A DNA stretch of 64,000 nt from Larus michahellis. Its lineage: Eukaryota; Chordata; Aves; Charadriiformes; Laridae. The stretch covers positions 130,818,224-130,882,223 of the forward strand of contig NC_133898.1 in assembly GCF_964199755.1 (NCBI RefSeq), written 5' to 3'. The notes beneath the pieces were generated by a model. It was not told the DNA's origin. It saw only the letters and a program-made list of their open reading frames with translations, and made no database searches. Both the position numbers and the translations under genes were made by a program. This document shows, piece by piece, positions 58,301 to 64,000 of this stretch (within the stretch, counting starts at the first letter, position 1; each line of letters starts with the position of its first letter).

Positions 58301-58847
58301 GGAGGCAGCACTGCAGGGGGGTCTCCCCCGAGCGCAGCAGAGGGGCAGAATCCCCCCCTCGCCCTGCTGCCCACGCTGCTGGGGATGCAGCCCAGGCTGC
58401 GGGGGGCTCCGTCAGACCTTCACCCCAGCACCCCACCGGCAGCCTGCACTCCACGAGAACACCCTTATCGCAGCACCCCACACCCCTCCCACCCCACAGA
58501 AACCCCTTCCCCACACCTGACCCCCGCTGCTCCTCTTGTCACTCCCACCCCACCTGCACCGGTCCGTGGGGCCTGGAGCACCTCAGCACCACACGAAAGC
58601 CCCAACCCGGGGCCTCGCAGCCCTCACACCCCCTCAAACACCCCGCCAGGCCTCGGGCCCAGCGAACCCCCCACACCCCTCAGACCTCACAGGCGCCTCA
58701 GAACCGCACCAGGCCCTGACACCCATCGCTCCCCCTTCCCAGACCGTACCCGCCGACACAACACGAGACCCGCCCCAGCCACCCCCCGAGCTCACATCCC
58801 CATAGCCCCATCCCAACTGCACTCCCTCACCTCAGCGCCGCCGCCAT
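40188..58847 (-). CDS. ESCO2: ESCO2, cohesin acetyltransferase, complete
   Basis: Exons in transcript order: 58831-58847, 56500-56568, 53967-54966, 51504-51594, 48928-48988, 45470-45599, 43854-43985, 43485-43574, 42893-43036, 41938-42125 and 40188-40326. Starting at the exon 2 ATG (56552) gives 675 residues; the in-frame exon 1 ATG (58847) adds 11. Human is 601. The enzyme acetylates SMC3 in S phase to establish sister-chromatid cohesion in the nucleus. Visible (675-residue numbering): a lysine/serine-rich N-terminal region with conserved [17 protein letters not shown] (116-132) and [11 protein letters not shown] (234-244); a C2H2 zinc finger [13 protein letters not shown] (C457, C460, H475, H479); [20 protein letters not shown]; an acetyl-CoA-binding GNAT segment [18 protein letters not shown] with an R-x-x-G-x-A motif; and the family end [21 protein letters not shown]1 is excluded by the short N-terminus and by location. 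Confidence 0.95.
40411..40705 (-). mobile_element. CR1 LINE 3' fragment
   Basis: Minus orientation: tcatagaatcgttacagtcgg to cctcctttcagggag. Confidence 0.9.
41139..41400 (-). mobile_element. CR1 LINE 3' fragment
   Basis: Minus orientation: tagaatcacagaatggtttg to agctatcaccccttgta. Confidence 0.9.
41938..42125 (-). CDS. ESCO2: ESCO2 exon 10 (acetyl-CoA binding)
   Basis: 188 nt encoding [16 protein letters not shown] through [20 protein letters not shown]. Acceptor ctcatccacgcag lies 8-9 nt from the end of a CR1 element; donor GTCAG|gtaggg. Confidence 0.95.
42134..42850 (-). mobile_element. CR1 LINE filling ESCO2 intron 9
   Basis: About 717 of the intron's 767 nt, sense to ESCO2. On the ESCO2 strand it ends gattctgtgattctc, directly before atccacgcag and exon 10. 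It differs from the two main subfamilies here (for example ctctggagatcatcccgtcc). Confidence 0.92.
42893..43036 (-). CDS. ESCO2: ESCO2 exon 9
   Basis: 144 nt encoding [14 protein letters not shown] through [12 protein letters not shown]; acceptor gttctcttag, donor CAG|gtacgt. Confidence 0.95.
43485..43574 (-). CDS. ESCO2: ESCO2 exon 8
   Basis: 90 nt encoding [20 protein letters not shown] and NDPKYAVKK; acceptor ctgtggcag, donor AAG|gtacat. Confidence 0.96.
43854..43985 (-). CDS. ESCO2: ESCO2 exon 7 (C2H2 zinc finger)
   Basis: 132 nt. Encodes [20 protein letters not shown] through [12 protein letters not shown]. Acceptor tctcgctag, donor GTG|gtaagg. Confidence 0.96.
43986..45469 (-). other. 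ESCO2 intron 6
   Basis: No CR1, exon or tandem repeat seen; moderately AT-rich. Confidence 0.6.
45470..45599 (-). CDS. ESCO2: ESCO2 exon 6
   Basis: 130 nt, acceptor ttttcag, donor ATT|gtaagg. Basic linker ending [16 protein letters not shown], just before the zinc finger. Confidence 0.92.
45600..48927 (-). other. ESCO2 intron 5
   Basis: One CR1 (45865-46144) with an adjoining 23-A run (46145-46167), and a poly(T) near 48891-48907 close to the exon 5 donor. Nothing recognised in 46170-48890. Confidence 0.6.
45865..46167 (-). mobile_element. CR1 LINE 3' fragment with expanded A run
   Basis: Minus orientation: tagaaccacagagtggtttg to cactacatgcccttgt, then A23 where related copies read ttgtaagaagtcc. 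Confidence 0.9.
48928..48988 (-). CDS. ESCO2: ESCO2 exon 5
   Basis: 61 nt, acceptor cttttccag, donor AAAAG|gtaggt. Encodes [19 protein letters not shown]; the VYPIF core matches human ESCO2. Confidence 0.88.
48989..51503 (-). other. ESCO2 intron 4
   Basis: AT-rich; no repeat family or exon recognised. Short open frames here show no conserved motif. Confidence 0.55.
51504..51594 (-). CDS. ESCO2: ESCO2 exon 4
   Basis: 91 nt, acceptor taatttatag, donor GCGAG|gtaagt. Encodes [20 protein letters not shown] and [10 protein letters not shown]. Confidence 0.88.
51595..53966 (-). other. ESCO2 intron 3
   Basis: AT-rich; T-runs near 52015-52027 and 52431-52441. Nothing else recognised. Confidence 0.55.
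53967..54966 (-). CDS. ESCO2: ESCO2 exon 3 (1,000-nt N-terminal exon)
   Basis: Encodes residues 18-351 and both conserved N-terminal boxes. Acceptor atttttacag, donor AATGTG|gtgagt. In family studies these boxes link ESCO2 to the replication machinery; the function here is inferred from conservation. Confidence 0.93.
54967..56499 (-). other. ESCO2 intron 2
   Basis: AT-rich; no exon or repeat family recognised. Confidence 0.55.
56500..56568 (-). CDS. ESCO2: ESCO2 exon 2 (conventional start at 56552)
   Basis: 69 nt. AAGACATGG gives a good start context; encodes [17 protein letters not shown] plus two bases. Donor GATGG|gtacgt. An out-of-frame ATG lies 11 nt upstream in weak context. Confidence 0.85.
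56569..58830 (-). other. ESCO2 intron 1
   Basis: CR1 at 57805-58405; GC-rich after 58400 toward exon 1. The AT-rich left part shows nothing specific. Confidence 0.6.
57805..58405 (-). mobile_element. CR1 LINE 3' fragment
   Basis: Minus orientation: tcatagaatcacagaacggt to gggatgcagcccaggctgcg. Confidence 0.92.
58831..58847 (-). CDS. ESCO2: ESCO2 exon 1 with possible upstream start
   Basis: ATGGCGGCGGCGCTGAG|gtgagg. The ATG has G at -3 and G at +4, and splices in frame to exon 2. If used, the protein begins [18 protein letters not shown]. In human the start is in exon 2. Confidence 0.55.
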
Positions 58848-58878
58848 CGCTCCCGCGCCTTCCAACCCGCGCGCCTTC

Positions 58879-59126
58879 TTCCCGCCTGCCCGCCCTCCCT
58901 TTTCCCATTGGCCGAATGCCCCATCATTCACCTTTACTACGTTGCCATTGGCCTGACTGCGGTGCGCCGCTCTGCACCCGCCCTACCCCGTTTTGCAGCC
59001 AATCAGAGAGCAGAGCTCGCCACAGACACAGGCCCAGAGGGACTCCAACTCCCAGAGTGCCTCTCGAGCGCTGGGCCGCCTGCGCACTGCTGGGAAAGCA
59101 CGGGGCATCATGGGAGTTGTAGTCCG
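58879..59126 (-). promoter_or_regulatory. ESCO2: ESCO2 promoter region
   Basis: E2F-type TTCCCGCC at 58879-58886, CCAAT boxes at 58907-58911 and 58947-58951 (ESCO2 strand) and 58999-59003 (plus strand), and two inverted ZNF143/THAP11-type motifs: ACTCCAACTCCCAGAGTGC (59042-59060) and GCATCATGGGAGTTGTAGTC (59106-59125). Fits an S-phase gene. The transcription start is not visible but should lie around 58860-58900. Confidence 0.65.
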
Positions 59127-59314
59127 TGAATGATGCAGCGGGGGCCTGGGTGTTCAAGGGTGGTGAACTTCGGGATATGAACGGAGGGTGAACTGAGAGG
59201 CGTTTGGAAAGGGTGAGGGGGCGGCGAGGGGGTGCCCAGCACTTGCTTTTGCTTTTAAATGGGCCACCAGAGCCCTGCTCTGAAAAGCATCATCCTCCAT
59301 AAACAGACATTGAC

Positions 59315-59690
59315 AGGCTGAGAGTGTTGTGGTTGTTCAGCCTGGAGAAGAGAAGACCTTATAGCCGCTTCCAGTACCTGAAGCGGGCCTACGAGAAAGC
59401 TGGGGAGGGGCTGTTTGCAAGGGCATGTAGCAATAGAACGAGGGGCAATGGTTTTACACTAGAGCAGGGCAGGTTTAGATCAGACATTAGGAAGAAGTTC
59501 TTTCCACCGAGGGTGGTGAGACACTGGCCCAGGTTGCCCAGAGAGGGGGTGGAGGCCCCATCCCTGGAGACATTCAAGGCCAGGCTGGATGAGGCTCTGA
59601 GCAACCTGATCTGGTTGAAGATGTCCCTGCTCGCTGCAGGGGGTTTGGACGAGATGGCACTTAAAGGTCCCTTCCAACCCCACACATTCT
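59315..59690 (+). mobile_element. CR1 LINE 3' fragment between ESCO2 and CCDC25
   Basis: Plus orientation: gtggttgttcagcctggaga to ggtcccttccaaccccacac, followed by a T/C-rich tail. More diverged from the others. Confidence 0.88.
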
Positions 59691-59879
59691 TTTCTTTTTT
59701 CTTTTCTATTTCTATATCTACTCCATTCCATTTTAAACGGTGGTGCAACCGAAAAGCAAAACCCCGCAGCACGCAAAAAGCCGGGAGGCACACTCCGGAG
59801 GCCATTTATGCCTAGGAAAGAATGAAATCAAACTGTGCTCCGTTCCGCACTCCCACCCGCACCGCGCCGCCGCAGCTTC

Positions 59880-60227
59880 ACGCATGCGCAAACACCCGGG
59901 GGGGGGGGGGCGCGCATAGAGAAACTGCGCGTGCGCAATGCGCGGTACCGTAAGCGCAGATGACGCATGCGCAATAAGCCCTGCGGAGCCGCCTCCCGGG
60001 AGTGCCGCGCATGCGCAGTGCTCATAATGGCTTCGCCGCCCGGAGCTCTAGCGCATGCGTGTGGGGAGGGCCGGGGTGCCCGCGCCGTACTGCGCATGCG
60101 GGGACGCAGCGTGCGCATGCGCACTGCTCCCTTCCCCCCCCCCCTTCCGCCGTCGGCCGGCGCCGGTGGAGCGGGAGAACGGCCGCCGTGCGGAGCCGCG
60201 GGCCCGGCGGGCGGAGGAGCCGCCGCC
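59880..60227 (+). promoter_or_regulatory. CCDC25: CCDC25 CpG promoter with NRF1 motif cluster
   Basis: Seven matches to the NRF1 palindrome TGCGCATGCGCA or close variants: 59881-59890, 59926-59943 (gcgcgtgcgcaatgcgc), 59964-59973, 60007-60017, 60051-60060, 60091-60100 and 60112-60123. No TATA box. The last site is 105 bp before the CCDC25 ATG. Also a G12 run near 59899-59910. Confidence 0.75.
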
Positions 60228-60252
60228 ATGGTGTTCTACTTCACCTCCAACG
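60228..60252 (+). CDS. CCDC25: CCDC25 exon 1 coding part
   Basis: ATG in an ideal Kozak context within a CpG island; 8 codons plus one base, then gtgagtgg. Confidence 0.92.
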
Positions 60253-63200
60253 GTGAGTGGGCGAGGGGAGGGCCGCTGGAGGCCTCAGCGTCCGCGCGGG
60301 GCCTGCGGCGGGCCGGGTCCCGCCGCTGGGAGGGGAGTGCTGGGTCGCGGCGCTGCCCGGTCCCTTAGCGAGAGGGGCCGAGCGGGGCCGGCCCGTCCTC
60401 CCGCCCCTCTGAGCGCCCCCTTACTCCCGTCGGTGCCTTTTAGCGAGCTCCTGGGCTGGACTGAGTTTAAACGACTTAAGTTGGGCCGGAGTAGGCCACA
60501 GTTTAAGGTCATTTCAGGAGTTGAGGGGTTCCCTGAGCTGAGGAGCCTCTTATCAGTGGTTACAGAATTGCCCGGGCTGGAAGGGACCTTTCAGATCATC
60601 GAGTCTAACCATCAACCCAGCACTGCCAAGGCCACCACTACCCCATGGCCCTCAGCACCGCGTCTGCCCGGCTTTTCAATCCCTCCAGGGATGGCGACTC
60701 CACCACTGCCCTGGGCAGCCTCTTCCAATGCTTCACAACCCTTTCCAGGAGGAAATTGTTCCCAATATCCATCCTAAACCTCCCCTGGCGCAACTTGAGG
60801 CCGTTTCCTCTTGTGCCATGGCCTGTTCCTTGGGAGAAGAGCCCGACCCCCCCTGGCTACCCCCTCCTTTCAGGGAGCTGTAGAGAGCCAGAAGGTCTCC
60901 CCTCAGCCTCCTCTTCTCCAGGCTGAACACCCCCAGCTCCCTCAGCCGCTCCTCACCAGACTTGTGCTCCAGACCCCTCACCAGCTCCGTTGCCCTTCTC
61001 CGGACACGCTCCAGCCCCTCAAGGTCTTTCTTGTAACAGGTCTTGTTACTAACAGCTTCGAATGGCTGTCAGTACCAGGGAGTGACTTCTGCAAAGCGTT
61101 CTCAGGTGTACTGCTGTCAGGAGTTTGAGGGAAGACACAATGCATAAACTCTCTCATTGTTTTTCCTTTAATATAAACTGATCCCTTTCGCTTGCCCCTA
61201 TGAAAGGGTTCACTGCTTCCGACGCATCAGAAATTTGGGGTTTGATGGGCTGATGACCTGGAGGATAGTACAGGAATATGCTTTTTTTGGTTTGACCCCA
61301 GTCATTTCATGAACGTATAACCTTGCGAAAGTTTCTGTATGACTTTTACTCCGTGCCCATTGCAGCCACAAAGTAGTATTTTAGCATTGTCTCCCTTGGC
61401 TCTAGAGATCGAGTTCCTTAACGAGAAGGGTTTGAGTGCCTGGCCGCTTGATTTTTCTTTGATAAGGAAAGACTTAACACTCTTGTGAATGTTTCTTAAA
61501 TAAACCTTTTCTTGGTATTTGTTAAAAAAACTTTTTTTTCCTCTGTTACGGAAAGTAAGGCCCTTTATACACCCAGTGAGCAGACACCCTGCCTGTGCTG
61601 ACCACTAAACCTGATGCTCAGAAGGAAATGTTTTCTGCCCATCAGCAGGCAGATAGCGAGAAGTTCAGAGACTTTCCCGGACCTGGGCCCTTTTTTGGGG
61701 AGAAAAAAAGCCATATTCAGCACCTGGCAGCCATGGAGGGTTACTTGGGGGGTGTGAGGAGCAGACAAGCTGCAGTTAACACTGGATGTAAACAATCTCC
61801 TTTATTTTCAAATGGTAGTTCTGTGAGGCGTATCTGACATGTTGTCATCAGTTTTGCTGCCAGAGGGAGATCTAGAATGTGAAAACTATTGCAGTTTGCC
61901 TAAAATATGTTGCACTGTTACTAATGTGTGTTAAATCATATGGGTTTCAAGTAACGTCCTTTTTGGTTATGTGACGTGTTCCTCCACTGTTTTGGCAGGA
62001 TGGGCTTTGTTTTCACAGAACCATCACTAATGTAACTTTATTTTTGAGGATTTAATTTTACGCTTAATAGTTGGTGCCTGTAGTCACGGTCATCACCCCT
62101 TCTCTGGACTCTCCTCTGTGTCCAGGGTGGATTTTTTCCAATCTTTAACTCCCACAGGCATATAATCCTGTCGTATTTTTCAATATCCATTTCTTATTAC
62201 CTCATTACTAAATTCTAAATAGCTGTCTGGGCTTTGTGCTAGTGGTGTTGGATTTCCGATAAAAACGCCCTCAGAAAGGACTGGGTCAGTAAGCAGTTTG
62301 GGATCCAAGTCATTTCACTGCCAGAGTGGTAGCACGTTAAGTGAAGCGTGTCTCCTGTTTTAGCGAATTAGAAAACACGAGATTAGCACAAGAATGCTTT
62401 TCGGAGGCAGATTTGATCACTCGTATTTCATTTTTGCTCTTAGTCTTTAATTTGCGCGCTGTCAGGGAGTGACTTTTAGAAATCCTGCCCTGAATTATGG
62501 TTGTTCTGCAACAGTGTATGAAAAATGCACATCTGCGTTGCTGCAGCAGGTCGTTTCAGTGTCTGAAAAAGGCAAACCTGCGGTGCCGCAGCAGGTTGTT
62601 TCGGCCACTGGCTGTTACGGCGTGAAGCCGTCTGCTGAAAACCCGTTTTCGGTAATTCTCTGTGCTGAAGTGTGCAGGTCCTCGTGAAGAACAGCTAAAT
62701 TTCCGTGAAGCACTGAGGCTTCTGGCTGTGGCTGCAGCCTTTACTCACGTGCAACGTAATTGTTAAAAGTTGCAGAAGCCAGAGAAGGGACGCAGTGGTA
62801 GGCAGTGTTGCTGTGAAATTGGGATTTCCCTGCTGCCATGTACAAGAACAGAGCATTACTATTTATTTTTAAGCAGGTTGCTCAATGATTTCTTCAGGAT
62901 TTCCCTGACTGTGGCACCCTCTTACTGCTCTGTGTCCATCTCCCAGCTGTGCTGGCCTTTGGTCCAGGCGCTGAAGGGACACTTGTTTGGTTTCCCAGAA
63001 TTGGCGGAGTCTTTACTGCCTGATGAAACAAGCCCTAAAGAAGAGAAGGACCTTGTTTTAAGTGTCTCAAAAGGGCACAGATGAGACAAACAAGTCACCA
63101 ACCGCTGCTTATGCAACTTCAGTCTTTCCATTGAATTTTAATCCGCCCGGGCTACGTGGGGGAGGTTCACGTTGGGCGTCGGGTACTTTGGGAAGGGTCA

Positions 63201-63666
63201 GGCAGATGAGCTGTTTCACTCAAGGCCACGCAGTGAGTTAATCCCAGACTGTAAACACGATGTCAGGCTTTCTGGCTCACAGATGTGCGCTTGATTGAAC
63301 AGATTGTACCATTACACAGATAGGATCTGAATCACCTGGCTGTTGAGGGGGTTTTGCCCAGAAAGCTGTTCCTTGCTGGATAATCTGATGTGGAAAGCGG
63401 TGGAAACGCCACTTTCCAAAGTCCTCTGAAGCATTTGGGACAAAATCAGGAGGAAAACGAAAAACAATCTTCCTTTGCCCCCCAGGAGGGAAGCGGGATG
63501 GATGGATGGATGAAACACTTTTCATTCTAATTTCTGTGACCAAGACTGGTGTGTTTGTCATTCCTTGCACAATTTGTCCAAACCCTTTTTGATTTGTTTT
63601 CCTTTTTCTATCCCTCAGTTGTTCCCTCCGTTTACACCATTTACATGGGAAAAGATAAGTATGAAA
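60228..63666 (+). CDS. CCDC25: CCDC25, 5' part (continues off window)
   Basis: Coding exons 60228-60252 (MVFYFTSN, Kozak gccgccATGG, donor AACG|gtgagt) and 63619-63666 ([16 protein letters not shown], acceptor ctatccctcag, donor GAAA|gtaagt) give the first 24 codons. MVFYFTS and [11 protein letters not shown] match the human CCDC25 N-terminus, the start of its DUF814/NFACT-R-like region. Known: human CCDC25 is a small coiled-coil protein reported as a cell-surface sensor of neutrophil extracellular trap DNA, with the N-terminus exposed. The remaining ~180 residues lie to the right. Confidence 0.92.
60253..63618 (+). other. CCDC25 intron 1
   Basis: CpG-rich start, CR1 at 60557-61035, a diverged ~49-bp tandem duplication (62530-62562 and 62579-62611, gctgcagcaggtcgtttcag against gccgcagcaggttgtttcgg) and a short GGAT run near 63497-63511. 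No exon seen. Confidence 0.65.
60557..61035 (-). mobile_element. CR1 LINE 3' fragment
   Basis: Minus orientation: ttacagaattgcccgggctg to cccctcaaggtctttcttg. Same subfamily as the PBK intron copies at 30138, 33988 and 36870. Confidence 0.92.
63619..63666 (+). CDS. CCDC25: CCDC25 exon 2
   Basis: 48 nt; joins exon 1 across a split Val codon. The polypyrimidine tract is strong (tttcctttttctatccctcag). Confidence 0.92.
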
Positions 63667-64000
63667 GTAAGTACATTAATGTAATGATGCCTAATGGCTT
63701 AGATTTAGATTTGGGGGGATTTAAGGTCATTTTGAAAGGATATCTTTGTATGTGTTAACTTGAAATATTCTTTGAAAACTTGTCCACCTTTGCAAGTGAT
63801 TCTGACTTACCCCTCTGAAATCCACTGTGTGACTTTTAGTTAGGATAGAAAAATTTTGTAAATCCTCTAGGCAGAGCGACTGCCTTCAAATACAAATAAA
63901 AGCTAAAGTAACTGAAAAAAAAAATCTGTCTAGAGAAAAATACTGGTTTTCAGGTTTCATTTGATAACTTTTTGCAAACCAACCTTCGGTTTCCCTGCTC
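63667..64000 (+). other. CCDC25 intron 2 (right edge)
   Basis: AT-rich; nothing recognised before the window ends. Confidence 0.7.

Noticed and set aside
1-64000. CRISPR arrays, bacterial operons or phage-type systems
   Set aside because: The tandem repeats have no spacer pattern, and all genes are spliced vertebrate genes.

Overview
The window is vertebrate nuclear DNA, almost certainly from a bird. It has split genes with GT-AG introns and no operons. At least 21 truncated CR1 LINE copies share the typical avian 3' tail. There are two copies of an avian-type LTR, a decayed gammaretrovirus-like ERV, and GC-rich minisatellites in and between genes. Genes were called by reading exons, splice sites and phase directly; every junction listed keeps the frame.

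Layout: (1) 1-21000, the 3' part of SCARA5 (+): three collagen exons and two SRCR exons; its 5' exons lie outside the window. (2) 21200-22480, an intergenic minisatellite. (3) 22636-39270, complete PBK (+), a mitotic kinase: CCAAT/GC-box promoter, noncoding exon 1, seven coding exons, 321 codons, and a perfect 37-bp inverted repeat just after the stop codon. (4) 39630-58900, complete ESCO2 (-), the cohesin acetyltransferase, convergent with PBK: 11 exons, 675 or 686 residues depending on the start. (5) 58900-60227, a divergent promoter interval with CCAAT, E2F and ZNF143-type motifs on the ESCO2 side and a dense NRF1 cluster on the CCDC25 side. (6) 60228-64000, the first two coding exons of CCDC25 (+), which continues past the right edge.

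The order and orientation SCARA5 > PBK > < ESCO2, CCDC25 > match the human 8p21 block read in reverse, which supports all four names. PBK and ESCO2 are both cell-cycle genes, and both promoters carry CCAAT boxes with E2F/CHR-type sites. SCARA5 (ferritin scavenger receptor) and CCDC25 (extracellular DNA sensor) look like syntenic neighbours rather than pathway partners.

I saw no unknown gene system. The points most worth a second look are the PBK 3'UTR inverted repeat, the apparent loss of PBK's PDZ-binding tail and N-terminal CDK1 site, an ESCO2 intron made almost wholly of CR1 so that the LINE tail abuts the splice acceptor, an in-frame upstream ESCO2 start, the ERV in PBK intron 3, a solo LTR with intact target-site duplication in SCARA5, and the promoter motif arrays. 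GC content is visibly high to about 43 kb and falls over ESCO2.
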